A stretch of DNA of 64,000 nt from an uncultured bacterium (GCA_934875375.1 CAKXHL010000010.1:17490-81489), one strand, 5' to 3'. Counted from the first letter of the stretch, positions 35,565-44,092 are shown. Notes: generated by a model from the sequence alone, not told the origin. Made by a program: numbers and translations.

Positions 35565-35741
35565 TTAAATGGTTTGGCAGGGAGCGCCGCGGTTGTCAGC
35601 ATAACTTTCTTTATGAGAACAAGTTTCGCGCTTCAGGCACTGTTCCTGGCGATTACCGTCGTTATCCCACCAAATTTCTACCGGGACGTTTCTTCGCTGG
35701 GCAGGGCAATATCGGTCCCCCACTGTACCAAAGTTTTTCAT
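35565..35741 (-). CDS. Small Cys-containing protein of unknown function (58 residues)
   Basis: This short gene reads MKNFGTVGDRYCPAQRRN, VPVEIWWDNDGNRQEQC, LKRETCSHKE and RGAPCQTI. Four cysteines (12, 35, 41 and 55) suggest a small metal-binding or redox fold of the kind that begins CPxxxxxVPVEI. The evidence for coding is the start ATG at 35741 with GGGAGG at 35751-35756, a hydrophobic-polar pattern typical of a folded protein, and the shared terminator at its 3' end. I do not recognise the family. It faces away from the yaaL-bofA pair. Confidence 0.65.
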   Translation of the reverse strand: MKNFGTVGDRYCPAQRRNVPVEIWWDNDGNRQEQCLKRETCSHKESYADNRGAPCQTI

Positions 35742-35875
35742 ATGATTTCCTCCCTATCGGAATTTATGGATAGTATGTGCCGGAATTAGCTGGATAACCG
35801 TTTGGAGATTGTATAAATACTGGCATAAATGCCCAAGCTTTCCGCATAGACTTTTGTGGAAAGGCGGAAAGAGAT

Positions 35876-36157
35876 ATGGAGGGTATTTTAAAAAATATCA
35901 GGCTGTTCGCCAGGGAAAAAGAGGATCGGGAGGTGATGGAGCAGTACCGGGATCTTCTGCGGGATCTGGAGTTTCTACGCGCACAAATCGAGCGGGTCGA
36001 TTCCAACTTCAACATGACCACCGACGAAGATTTGGTAGAGAGCTATATCTATGAGTCCAATGCACTTGCGGCCCGCTATCGTTTTTTGCTGCGGGAGGCA
36101 AAGAAACAAAAGTCCCGTTTGGGGAATCAGAAGTTCCCCATCGGAATAACGGAGTGA
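35876..36157 (+). CDS. YaaL-like DUF2508 protein
   Basis: The 93-residue, mostly helical, charged protein (LLRDLEFLRAQIERVDSNFN, then VESYIYESNALAARYRFLLREAK, the last quoted as YIYESNALAARYRFLL) matches the DUF2508/YaaL family. Its function is not known. In B. subtilis yaaL sits between recR and bofA; here recR is absent, but bofA follows directly, which supports the call. The ATG at 35876 follows GGCGGAAAGAG. Confidence 0.75.
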   Translation: MEGILKNIRLFAREKEDREVMEQYRDLLRDLEFLRAQIERVDSNFNMTTDEDLVESYIYESNALAARYRFLLREAKKQKSRLGNQKFPIGITE

Positions 36158-36162
36158 GGAAA

Positions 36163-36408
36163 ATGCTGATCTGGATTGTATGCGGTTTGGGAATATTGAT
36201 GCTTTTTTTGTTTGTGAAAACGGGCCGTCCGGTTCGCTGCTTTTTGACCAGCACCATTGGGGGCGGCTTGAGCTTTTGGCTTTTGAATCTGCTTTCGGGG
36301 CTGACAGGCGTGGCCTTGTCGCTTAATCTTGCATCGGCAGTTTCAGCGGTCCTATTGGGAGCGCCAGGAGTTTGTTCCCTGTGGCTGCTAAAGCTTTTGT
36401 GGAAATAG
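36163..36408 (+). CDS. bofA: BofA-like pro-sigma-K processing inhibitor
   Basis: The 81-residue membrane protein has about two to three hydrophobic segments (MLIWIVCGLGILMLFLFV, LNLLSGLTGVALSLNLASAVSAVLLGAPGV quoted in parts as LTGVALSLNLASA and LLGAPGV). The pattern fits BofA, which anchors SpoIVFA and holds back the SpoIVFB protease that activates sigma K in the sporulating mother cell. It suggests the organism forms spores. An ATG at 36163 is the likely start; a GTG at 36154 in the same frame is possible. It lies 5 bases after yaaL. Confidence 0.8.
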   Translation: MLIWIVCGLGILMLFLFVKTGRPVRCFLTSTIGGGLSFWLLNLLSGLTGVALSLNLASAVSAVLLGAPGVCSLWLLKLLWK

Positions 36409-36411
36409 AAA

Positions 36412-36452
36412 AAAGAGGGGGTTTCTGGAAAGAGAAAGCCCCTCTTTTTTCT
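36412..36452 (+). terminator. Rho-independent terminator after bofA
   Basis: AAAAGAGGGG pairs with CCCCTCTTTT (with inner GTTTCT / AGAAAG) and is followed by a T run. Confidence 0.8.
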
Positions 36453-36809
36453 ACGCTGGTACAAAGTCCCTTATCCGGGCAGGACCAGTATTTTTCCGTT
36501 TGTTTTTCCTGCCGGATTTTTGATTTCTTCTAAGCAATTAACGTGTCTGAACTAGGGATCAAACCGTCATATAAAGCAGATTCCAACGGGATGCAGAACG
36601 CAATCCTTTCTCCTTTTAGGCTGTACCGCAGTGACACGTCCCATGTTAAAAAGTTCTGCAAAAAAGTTTCATACACGATTGAAAAAACAACCGCAGACCA
36701 TCAAACGATGAGCTGCGGTTGTTTTTATTGTTCCGCACCGACAGAGAACAGAAGACCAATTCCGTCCATGATAACAGCGTGCCTGTCAGCGGGGATTTTA
36801 AAATCTATA
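36453..36809. other. Gene-free stretch between bofA and rnpB
   Basis: No plausible gene is present. There is an imperfect hairpin (ATCCGGGCAGGA near 36475 with TCCTGCCGGAT near 36507-36517) followed by TTTTT, and a strong symmetric hairpin AAAACAACCGCAG / CTGCGGTTGTTTT (36684-36731). The second is well placed to end the minus-strand rnpB transcript about 80 bases after the mature RNA. Confidence 0.5.
36684..36731 (-). terminator. Probable terminator of rnpB (symmetric)
   Basis: A 13-bp stem with CAACCGCAG arms, flanked by A-run and T-run, lies downstream of rnpB on the minus strand. Confidence 0.55.
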
Positions 36810-37153
36810 CGACCAGGCATATAAGCCGAGTTCTGTTAAAAACAGCAATCTTTCTAGACCCATCGTCGCCGAGGGGTTCAAGCCACCTGGACGGGGCCCG
36901 CCGGGCAAGCGGTATTTCGCCCCTTTGCGGTGTTGCTTCGGATAGGGTTTACATAGCCGCATGGTCTCCCACACGCTGGTGAGCTCTTACCTCGCCTTTC
37001 CATCCTTACCGTTTAAAACGGCGGTTTCTTTCTGTTGCACTTTCCCTAGAGTCGCCTCCGGCTGCCGTTAGCAGCTACCCTTGCCCTGTGAAGCCCGGAC
37101 TTTCCTCATGCGCGGCCTTTCGGCGCTGCGCATGCTGCTGTTCTGCCTGCTCG
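36810..37153 (-). ncRNA. rnpB: RNase P RNA (class A)
   Basis: On the minus strand the conserved RNase P core is clear: GAGGAAAGTCCGGGCTTC near the 5' end (about 37092-37109), ACAGAAA-type and GGTAAGGATGGAAAGGCG elements, GTAAACCC, and the 3' signature CTCGGCGACGATGGGTCTAG, with AGAACTCGGCTTAT after it. The ends are set by the P1 helix CGAGCAGGCA (37144-37153) with TGCCTGGTCG (36810-36819), one mismatch, giving about 344 nt. It is the catalytic RNA that removes tRNA 5' leaders. It begins only 17 bases after the stop of the TM2 gene on the same strand. Confidence 0.93.
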
Positions 37154-37169
37154 CAGAGAAACCAAAGGA

Positions 37170-37697
37170 TTATTGCTGTAGCGGCATTCCGTTGCCGTCT
37201 ACATTAATGCTGCCCGTCAAAAGCATAATGCCTTCGATAAAGCCCCAGATACCGGAAGCAAAGCTTAAAATACCACAGGACAGCAAGGTTAAACAAAGCT
37301 GAATTACGGCTTTGGTGGTGTATCCCAGATAGAAATTATGCACGCCAAAGGCGCCGAGAAAAATACCCAGCAGTCCGGCGGCCATTTTGGATTTTAGCGG
37401 GGTGCCGACCGGGGGATAAACCGGCGGCTGATAGCCTTGGCCAGGCGCCTGATAGCCGGGATCCGCTCCCGAATACGCCTGGTTTTGACAGGACTGCTGT
37501 GAGGGATCCTGATAATAGGTCTGCTGTGCCTGTTCCGGTGCAAACTGGCAGCCGCAGTGGGAACAGAATACCGCACCAGGCTGGCATTCGGCACCGCAGT
37601 TGGCGCAATAAGTACTGCCGGAACCGGAGGATACGCCGCAGGACGGGCAGACCGGTGCATCGGAATTCATTTCAGCGCCGCAATGTCTACAATACAT
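37170..37697 (-). CDS. Zinc-ribbon and TM2 domain protein
   Basis: The 175-residue protein starts with two or more zinc ribbons (MYCRHCGAEM, CPSCG, YCANCGAEC, FCSHCGCQF), followed by a Gln/Pro/Tyr/Gly-rich linker and a C-terminal TM2 domain (KSKMAAGLLGIFLGAFGVHNFYLGYTTKAVIQL in part, then GFIEGIMLLTG) with two membrane helices. The function of TM2 proteins in bacteria is unknown. The ATG at 37697 is chosen because AGGAG lies 8 bases upstream; the GTG at 37706 overlaps that site. Confidence 0.85.
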   Translation of the reverse strand: MYCRHCGAEMNSDAPVCPSCGVSSGSGSTYCANCGAECQPGAVFCSHCGCQFAPEQAQQTYYQDPSQQSCQNQAYSGADPGYQAPGQGYQPPVYPPVGTPLKSKMAAGLLGIFLGAFGVHNFYLGYTTKAVIQLCLTLLSCGILSFASGIWGFIEGIMLLTGSINVDGNGMPLQQ

Positions 37698-37920
37698 ATG
37701 GAACACTCCTTTAAAAGGTTTCTAATACAAAAACGAAGAAATCAGGCAAAAACCTACATTTCTTACTCAGAATAACATATTTTTAGGGGGTTGGCTAGCC
37801 GTTTTCCGAAAAAATTATCTTTTTATACAGTGGAAACGACAGGAAAACCAGCAAATATACACCATATATTAACCCCCTGCCATTTTTTGCATGAAATAGG
37901 AAAAATCCTGCAAAAAAATC

Positions 37921-37948
37921 TTGCAAACGAAATTGTTTTCGGTATAAT
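37921..37948 (+). promoter_or_regulatory. Sigma-A promoter of gdhA
   Basis: TTGCAA (37921-37926) and a perfect TATAAT (37943-37948) with a 16-base spacer, 63 bases before the start codon. Confidence 0.65.
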
Positions 37949-38011
37949 GGATACATGAATGTTGTTGTGCCTGTGTTCATTACAGCCAATTATGCAAAAG
38001 GAGGAAAACGC

Positions 38012-39364
38012 ATGGCTTTGAAGAGCGCTTATATGAAAGAGGTTTATGAAAAGGTCTGCAAACGGGATCAGGGCGAGCTGGAATTTTTGCAGGCGGTGCA
38101 GGAGGTTCTGGAATCGCTGGAACCGGTGATGGAAAAACGGCCGGATATCAAAGAAGCCGGTATTGTAGAGCGGATGGTAGAGCCGGAGCGTTTTTTGCAG
38201 TTCCGCGTATCTTGGGTAGATGATAACGGAAAAGTCCAGGTTAACCGCGGTTACCGCGTGCAGTACAATTCGGCGATCGGTCCCTACAAGGGCGGCTTGC
38301 GGCTGCACCCGTCGGTCAACGCTTCGATCATTAAATTTTTGGGCTTTGAGCAGTGCTTTAAGAACGCTCTGACCGGCCTGCCTATGGGCGGCGGTAAGGG
38401 TGGCTCTGATTTCGATCCCAAAGGAAAGTCTGACGGTGAAATCATGCGGTTCTGCCAGAGCTTTATGACCGAACTGTGCCGTCACATCGGGCCGGATACC
38501 GATGTTCCTGCCGGGGATATCGGCGTGGGCGCACGGGAAATTGGCTTTTTATACGGACAGTATAAAAAGATTAAAAATGAACATACCGGCGTACTGACCG
38601 GAAAGGGGCTGACCTATGGCGGTTCTCTGGTTCGGAAAGAGGCGACCGGTTATGGCCTTTTGTATTTTACCGAAGAGATGCTCAAAAACATGAAGCAGGA
38701 TTCGATCAAAGGCAAAAATGTGGTGATTTCCGGTTCCGGCAACGTGGCGATTTACGCGGCTGAGAAAACCCAGCAGCTGGGCGGAAAGGTGATTGCCATG
38801 AGCGATTCCTCCGGCTATGTTTACGATCCGGCGGGTATCCAGTTGGATGTGGTCAAACAGATCAAAGAGATTCGCCGCGGCAGAATCTCCGAATATGCCA
38901 AGGAGGTCTCCGGTGCGGAATATACGGAGGGCTGCCGGGGAATCTGGTCGATTCCTTGCGATGTCGCACTGCCCTGCGCAACGCAGAATGAACTGGATGG
39001 CGAGGCAGCGAAACAGCTGGTGGAAAACGGTGTGATCGCCGTTGCCGAAGGCGCAAACATGCCCAGCACTCCCGATGCGGTGGAGCTGTTTTTGGCAAAG
39101 GGCGTTTTGTTTGGCCCGGCCAAAGCGGCCAATGCAGGGGGTGTGGCAACCAGCGGCCTGGAGATGAGCCAGAATTCCATGCGTTACGGATGGAGCTTTG
39201 AAGAGGTGGACAAAAAGCTTCAGGAAATCATGGTGGGCATTTTCAATAATGCGTACCGTGCTTCGAAAGAATTTGGTGCGGACGGAAATCTGGTCGTCGG
39301 TGCAAACGCGGCTGGCTTTTTGAAGATTGCCGATACCATGCTGGCCTATGGCCTGACTTTTTAA
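38012..39364 (+). CDS. gdhA: NADP-type glutamate dehydrogenase
   Basis: The 450-residue protein has the hexameric GDH signature: GPYKGGLRLHPSVN, the catalytic lysine in LPMGGGKGGSDFDPKGKSD (quoted as LPMGGGKGGSDFD), PAGDIGVGAREIGFLYGQYK (quoted as PAGDIGVGAREIG), and the Rossmann segment VVISGSGNVAIYAAEK. The family (about 450 residues, small hexameric) usually uses NADPH and assimilates ammonia into glutamate. The ATG at 38012 follows AAGGAGG. Its own promoter and terminator make it monocistronic. Confidence 0.95.
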   Translation: MALKSAYMKEVYEKVCKRDQGELEFLQAVQEVLESLEPVMEKRPDIKEAGIVERMVEPERFLQFRVSWVDDNGKVQVNRGYRVQYNSAIGPYKGGLRLHPSVNASIIKFLGFEQCFKNALTGLPMGGGKGGSDFDPKGKSDGEIMRFCQSFMTELCRHIGPDTDVPAGDIGVGAREIGFLYGQYKKIKNEHTGVLTGKGLTYGGSLVRKEATGYGLLYFTEEMLKNMKQDSIKGKNVVISGSGNVAIYAAEKTQQLGGKVIAMSDSSGYVYDPAGIQLDVVKQIKEIRRGRISEYAKEVSGAEYTEGCRGIWSIPCDVALPCATQNELDGEAAKQLVENGVIAVAEGANMPSTPDAVELFLAKGVLFGPAKAANAGGVATSGLEMSQNSMRYGWSFEEVDKKLQEIMVGIFNNAYRASKEFGADGNLVVGANAAGFLKIADTMLAYGLTF

Positions 39365-39472
39365 AGTTCGTTTGATTTGAAAAAATGCGGCGCGGGTGGG
39401 GCGGTTCGGCAAGGTAAGCCGTATTTTCCTTATCAGCGCCGTTTGTTTTGTCAGGCGGCGGGAGATGTGCAC

Positions 39473-39503
39473 AAAAACGGCTGCCCGAATGTAGCCGTTT
39501 TTA
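39473..39503 (+). terminator. Rho-independent terminator after gdhA
   Basis: AAAAACGGCT (39473-39482) pairs with AGCCGTTTTT (39493-39502). Confidence 0.8.
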
Positions 39504-39515
39504 GCGGGAAAACAC

Positions 39516-39544
39516 TTGTATTCTGCACGTTAAAGTGCTAAAAT
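39516..39544 (+). promoter_or_regulatory. Sigma-A promoter of ilvE with a palindrome in the spacer
   Basis: TTGTAT (39516-39521) and TAAAAT (39539-39544) have a 17-base spacer. Inside it, GCAC (39525-39528) and GTGC (39535-39538) form a short inverted repeat that could be an operator half-site pair. The regulator is unknown. Confidence 0.5.
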
Positions 39545-39609
39545 GAAACACATATTTAAAAAATTTTCAGGCTGTATAAGAATCAATGGAGAAAAGGTGT
39601 GAATCAAAG

Positions 39610-40683
39610 ATGAGTGAAATCAAGATTGTACGTACCACTACGCCGAAAGAGAAGCCGCAGGACGAAACCAAACTGGGATTCGGCGCTGTTACCACCGATC
39701 ACATGTTTATTATGAACTATACCGAGGGCAAAGGCTGGCATGATCCCCGCATTGTTCCCTATGGCCCGATCGAACTGGATCCTTTTGCCAAATGTCTCCA
39801 CTATGGCCAGGAGGTTTTTGAAGGATTGAAAGCCTACCGTGGTGACGAGGGACAGGTTCTGCTGTTCCGCCCAGATGAAAACTTCAAGCGCATCAACCGC
39901 TCTAATGACCGGATGTGCATTCCGCAGCTGGACGAGGCACTTTGCCTGGATGCTTTGCACAAGCTGGTGGAACTGGATAAAGACTGGGTTCCGCATACGC
40001 CTGGCACTTCTTTGTATATCCGCCCGTTTGTCATTGCGACAGAGGCGAAACTGGGCACTGATTCTTCCAAAACTTACCTGTTTTTGATTGTACTGTCTCC
40101 CTCCGGTGCCTATTATCCTCAGGGCTTTAACCCGGTTAAAATCTATGTGGAAACCAAATATGTCCGGGCGGTCCGCGGCGGTATGGGCGAGGCCAAAACC
40201 GGCGGCAACTACGCCTGCTCGTTAAAAGGGCAGGAGGTAGCCCACGAGCAGGGTTATTCCCAGGTTTTGTGGCTGGATGGCGTAGAGCGCAAATACATTG
40301 AAGAAGTCGGCGCGATGAACGTGTTCTTTGTGATTGATGACGAGATTGTAACCCCGATGCTGACTGGCAGCATCCTGCCCGGCATTACCCGCAAGTCCTG
40401 CATTGAGCTTTTGAAAAATTGGGGCTATCGGGTCAGCGAACGGCGCCTGTCGGTGGATGAACTGCTGCAGGCCGGAAAGGAAGGACGCTTGAAAGAGGCG
40501 TTTGGCAGCGGCACCGCGGCAGTCATTTCCCCCATTGGGGAGCTGAAGATCGACGAGCATGTTCTGCAGCTGAGCGACGGCAAAATCGGTCCGATTTCTC
40601 AAAAGCTGTACGATCAGCTGACTGGCATCCAGTGGGGACGCGTCCCCGGTCCGGAAGGATGGAGCGTCAAGGTCTGCGATTAA
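39610..40683 (+). CDS. ilvE: Branched-chain amino acid aminotransferase
   Basis: The 357-residue PLP enzyme is a class IV aminotransferase: LHYGQEVFEGLKAYR, the PLP lysine in AKTGGNYACSLKGQ, and the EEVGAMNVFFV and GSILPGITRKSC segments typical of BCAT. It makes or breaks down leucine, isoleucine and valine. The ATG at 39610 follows AAAGGTG at 39592-39598; an in-frame ATG at 39586 has no visible site. Confidence 0.93.
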   Translation: MSEIKIVRTTTPKEKPQDETKLGFGAVTTDHMFIMNYTEGKGWHDPRIVPYGPIELDPFAKCLHYGQEVFEGLKAYRGDEGQVLLFRPDENFKRINRSNDRMCIPQLDEALCLDALHKLVELDKDWVPHTPGTSLYIRPFVIATEAKLGTDSSKTYLFLIVLSPSGAYYPQGFNPVKIYVETKYVRAVRGGMGEAKTGGNYACSLKGQEVAHEQGYSQVLWLDGVERKYIEEVGAMNVFFVIDDEIVTPMLTGSILPGITRKSCIELLKNWGYRVSERRLSVDELLQAGKEGRLKEAFGSGTAAVISPIGELKIDEHVLQLSDGKIGPISQKLYDQLTGIQWGRVPGPEGWSVKVCD

Positions 40684-40726
40684 TCCGCGCTGATCTTCTG
40701 TGCGGCCAGACAAAAGAGAAGACATA

Positions 40727-40755
40727 AAAAGGCGGCTGTTTCAGCCGCCTTTTGC
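40727..40755 (+). terminator. Rho-independent terminator after ilvE
   Basis: AAAAGGCGGCTG pairs with CAGCCGCCTTTT. Confidence 0.85.
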
Positions 40756-40806
40756 ATAGAAAAAAGCTTGGCCGTCTGGTATACTGAGAGAAAGGGAGGG
40801 ACAGCT

Positions 40807-41715
40807 TTGAGCGAATTGATCTTTGAGGTTCCAGCCACATTCGACGGATGCACCGTCAACGATTTTCTCCGCCGGGGGAAAGGTGTTTCCTACCATCTGA
40901 TTAAAACACTCAAAAGGCTGGATGGGCCGTGGGGACTGTTTTGCAATGAAAGGCCGGTCCGTACCGTTGATTCGGTGCGGACCGGAGACCGGATCATTCT
41001 GCGCTGGCTGGAAAAAGAGACGGAGACTTCTCCTTTGGCGGCGAAGGTTCCGGTATTGTATGAAGATGCGTCTCTGGTCGTGTTCAATAAACCCTGGAAT
41101 ATGCCTTGTCATCCCGTGAAAAGGCATCAGAACGATACGTTGGGCAATGTATTTGCCGCCCAGGGGACAGCGCTTCCATTCCGGCCGGTCAACCGTTTGG
41201 ATAAGGATACCACCGGCATTGTTGTGGTGGCTAAGGATCCTTATACGGCGTCCCGGCTGGCCGGCAATGTGGAAAAGGAATACTTGGCCATTCTCTGTGG
41301 CTGCCCGCAACAGCGCTTGGGGACCGTAGACGCTCCGATCCGCCGGGTCGATCCCGTGCATATTTTGCGCGAGGTTTCACCGGAGGGGCAGCCTGCTATC
41401 ACCCACTATGAGATTGTTGCCGAAGGGGACGGGTATAGCCTGGCAAGGCTTTGGCTGGAGACCGGCCGGACGCACCAGATCCGGGTGCATATGTCCTATT
41501 GGGGGTATCCGCTGGCGGGTGACGTTTGGTACGGCGGGGACTTAAGGATCATCCCCCATCAGGCGCTCCACTGCTTTCGCTGCCGTTTTCTCCATCCCAT
41601 CAACGGAGAGCGGGTTGAGTTGACTGCCCCTTTGTATGAATCTTTCAAAAAGGCTTTGGAAAACGCCAAAATAGAGTGGCGTGAATCCGATTTCCCCAAA
41701 ACGCTTGATGATTGA
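40807..41715 (+). CDS. RluA-family pseudouridine synthase
   Basis: The 302-residue protein has an N-terminal S4-like segment, then the RluA catalytic domain with VNRLDKDTTGIVVVAK (Asp of RLDKDT is catalytic), LETGRTHQIRVHM near the C-terminus, and LAGDVWYGG. It isomerises uridine in rRNA or tRNA; the exact site cannot be told. The TTG at 40807 follows AAGGGAGGG. It lies between a terminator and a decayed ABC gene. Confidence 0.9.
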   Translation: MSELIFEVPATFDGCTVNDFLRRGKGVSYHLIKTLKRLDGPWGLFCNERPVRTVDSVRTGDRIILRWLEKETETSPLAAKVPVLYEDASLVVFNKPWNMPCHPVKRHQNDTLGNVFAAQGTALPFRPVNRLDKDTTGIVVVAKDPYTASRLAGNVEKEYLAILCGCPQQRLGTVDAPIRRVDPVHILREVSPEGQPAITHYEIVAEGDGYSLARLWLETGRTHQIRVHMSYWGYPLAGDVWYGGDLRIIPHQALHCFRCRFLHPINGERVELTAPLYESFKKALENAKIEWRESDFPKTLDD

Positions 41716-41764
41716 CAAAATATGGATACAATCCCTCCGGATCGTGTAAATCCCCTTTTTTGCT

Positions 41765-42035
41765 GTTGAGCTGGCAGGAACAGCCTGAAGGCGGAGAGAT
41801 TTGGGTCAAAAGGGAAAAATCGCTGCCCCAAACAGATGTCAGCGCGCTGGCGAGGAATCCGGATATCATGCTGTTTGATGAGCCGGACCGTTTACTGTAT
41901 CCGGAAATAGTCAAACAATGCTGGAGCGGATGAAAGATCTGGCAAAAGAGGGATAACTATGATGGCGGTGGCCAATGCGATGAATCTTTCAATCGGAAGG
42001 TTGCCATGTGCCGATGGGAAAAAACGCCATTTTTG
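41765..42035 (+). pseudogene. Remnant of a polar amino acid ABC transporter ATPase
   Basis: Fragments of an ABC ATPase are readable in two frames: PEGGEIWVKREK (after the missing Walker A region), then ALARNPDIMLFDEPDRLLYPEIV (Walker B FDEP; 41850-41920), and, after a shift near 41920-41955, LERMKDLAKEG, TMMAVANAMNL and LPCADG. These correspond to ALAMNPDIMLFDEPTSALDPEMV, MKxLAKEGMTMVVVTHEM and related segments of GlnQ/ArtP-type proteins. Walker A, the signature motif and most of the protein are gone, so it is dead. Confidence 0.7.
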
Positions 42036-42188
42036 CATGGAATAAAGCCAAAAACTGCAAATTGCCCGAGACTTGGGTTCATCACAAGAAAAACACATTT
42101 GGATTCATATTGCACAATTTATATAGAGGATTTCAGAAACATATTTGTGGGATTTAACCACAACTTTTTTACATTTTTGTGAATTCGG

Positions 42189-42216
42189 TTGATTAAAAAG
42201 TCAGAGTGTGTATAAT
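42189..42216 (+). promoter_or_regulatory. Sigma-A promoter of the M23 peptidase gene
   Basis: TTGATT (42189-42194) and a perfect TATAAT (42211-42216) with a 16-base spacer. Confidence 0.65.
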
Positions 42217-42267
42217 GAAGGAAGAATCAAGCGGAGTATCGTGCCGCGAAAGAAAGGAGAGGAATGC

Positions 42268-44046
42268 ATGGAAAGCAGCCAGAATGCCGGTAAAAAGATG
42301 ACAATGCCCAAACAGCATCTGCCGGAAAACCGTTCTTTGCAGGACATGGCGTGGAACGCCGTCTTAAAAAGTTATCGGTTTTGTTATTATACTGGCGTCC
42401 AGCTGATTCGTTATTTCAGACGTTATAAAAAGCGTTTATTCCGTTTTGCTGTCAGTACCCGTCTGGGGTTTCAGCTAAAGATCAAGAAACGCCTGATCCT
42501 TGTCGGTCGTAAATTCCGTTTTGCCATGAATGACGCCATGCGTCCATACCGCCAGGTACAGCGCCTGAAACAGAGTCAGGAAGAACGCCTTGCGCTGGCG
42601 GAAGAATTGGGGCCAAAAGAGGTCCGCAGAGAAAAAAGCCGGATATGGCGAGAGAGCCTGCGGCTTGTGTGCAAAACACTTGGCACGGTTTTTAACTATG
42701 TTGCGCCGGTGGTCAGCTTTATTATATTAGTCAGTCTCATTCACCAAAATACCAATCTTCAGTTTGCGCTGGAGGTGGAGTATAACGATAAGATGATCGG
42801 CTATATTGCAAAAGAATCGGATTTTGACGAATCGGAAAAAATGATGCAGAGCCGTATTGTTTATGAAGAATATCAGCCTCCGCTGGATACGGTCCCCAAA
42901 TATACGCTGAAGGTTATCGACAAAGAGGAGCTTTCCACTGTCAACGAAATTGCCGATGAATTGATCGCAGCCTCCGGTAATGAAATAACCGAGGCCAGTG
43001 GCCTGTATGTAGACGGAACCTTTTACGGTGCGGTGGAAAATGCGGCGCCGATCCACGCGTTGCTTGATAGTATGCTGAATCAGTACCGCACCGGAGATGA
43101 AAACGAGCGGGTGGATTTTGTCCAGGATGTCCAGCTTTCCAAGGGCTTGTATTTGTTGAGCAGTTTGGTGGAACCAGAGGAAATGGAAGCAGTTTTGACC
43201 TCCGAAGTGGAGGGGAAAGTAACCTACACGGTTGAGGAGGGCGATGCGCCGACCCTGATTTCGCAGAAAATGGATATTCCTTATTTCCAGCTCAAAGCGC
43301 TCAATCCGGGAATTGAGGAAAGCCTGTTGGTAGGCCAGGAGGTTCTAGTCTCCAATCAGGTGAATTTTTTGACGGTAAAGCGCACGGTAACAGAGGTTTA
43401 CGAAGAGGATATCCCGTTTGGAACAGAAGAAGTGGTAGATGCCAATTATGCCAAAGGATATCGGGCAGTTCGCAGTTCCGGTGTGCTGGGTAAGCGTTTG
43501 ATAACTGCTGATGTGGTTTATGTCAACGGTCTGGAAACGGATCGTACCGAGATCGATTCGACGGTTCTCAAAGAGCCGGTGGACCAGGTGGTGACGGTGG
43601 GTACCGCCGAGCCGGTTCAGGTTCTCAGCAGCAGTTCCGGAAGCGGATATTCCAGCAGTTCCGGCGGCTTTATCTGGCCGGTTGACGGTGGATATCTTTC
43701 CTGCGGAATTAACGGCTATTGGGGCCATACGGGTATGGATATTGCAACGAGCCGCGGTACGATAATCCGGGCGGCGGCTTCTGGAACGGTCGTCAAGGCG
43801 GTGCGTCAGTACTACGCTTATGGCATTCATGTCAAGATCAGCCACGGCAATGGGATTTATACTCTATATGCCCATATGAGCCAGCTGGCGGTGTCTTACG
43901 GAGATTATGTCCAGCAAGGTCAGATCATTGGATATGTGGGTCAGACTGGCAATGCTTATGGGAACCACTGCCATTTTGAAATTATTATCAACGGAAGGTT
44001 TATGGATCCGTCCAAATATATTGGAACCTATTATCCGGGCCGGTAA
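42268..44046 (+). CDS. Membrane-anchored M23 endopeptidase with LysM and G5 domains
   Basis: The 592-residue protein has a long basic cytoplasmic segment, one membrane helix (about residues 140-162), a LysM-like segment (TYTVEEGDAPTLISQKMDIP quoted in parts: YTVEEGDAPTLIS), a G5-type stretch (about 365-445), a Ser-rich linker, and the catalytic M23 domain. Metal ligands His487 and Asp491 in HTGMD and the HCH pair His567/His569 in HCHFEI are intact. It should cleave peptide cross-links in peptidoglycan outside the membrane. The ATG at 42268 follows AAGGAGAGG. Confidence 0.9.
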   Translation: MESSQNAGKKMTMPKQHLPENRSLQDMAWNAVLKSYRFCYYTGVQLIRYFRRYKKRLFRFAVSTRLGFQLKIKKRLILVGRKFRFAMNDAMRPYRQVQRLKQSQEERLALAEELGPKEVRREKSRIWRESLRLVCKTLGTVFNYVAPVVSFIILVSLIHQNTNLQFALEVEYNDKMIGYIAKESDFDESEKMMQSRIVYEEYQPPLDTVPKYTLKVIDKEELSTVNEIADELIAASGNEITEASGLYVDGTFYGAVENAAPIHALLDSMLNQYRTGDENERVDFVQDVQLSKGLYLLSSLVEPEEMEAVLTSEVEGKVTYTVEEGDAPTLISQKMDIPYFQLKALNPGIEESLLVGQEVLVSNQVNFLTVKRTVTEVYEEDIPFGTEEVVDANYAKGYRAVRSSGVLGKRLITADVVYVNGLETDRTEIDSTVLKEPVDQVVTVGTAEPVQVLSSSSGSGYSSSSGGFIWPVDGGYLSCGINGYWGHTGMDIATSRGTIIRAAASGTVVKAVRQYYAYGIHVKISHGNGIYTLYAHMSQLAVSYGDYVQQGQIIGYVGQTGNAYGNHCHFEIIINGRFMDPSKYIGTYYPGR

Positions 44047-44063
44047 AAGAGTAAAAGTTTTCC

Positions 44064-44092
44064 AGGGCGCCCTATGAAAAGGGCGCCTTTTT
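44064..44092 (+). terminator. Rho-independent terminator after the M23 gene
   Basis: GGCGCCCT (44066-44073) pairs with AGGGCGCC (44080-44087), followed by TTTTT. Confidence 0.85.

Noticed and set aside
33302..35876. Expectation of smpB or tmRNA after rnr
   Set aside because: Neither a SmpB-like protein nor the tmRNA ends are present in 35500-35876; the space holds the 58-residue gene and a terminator.
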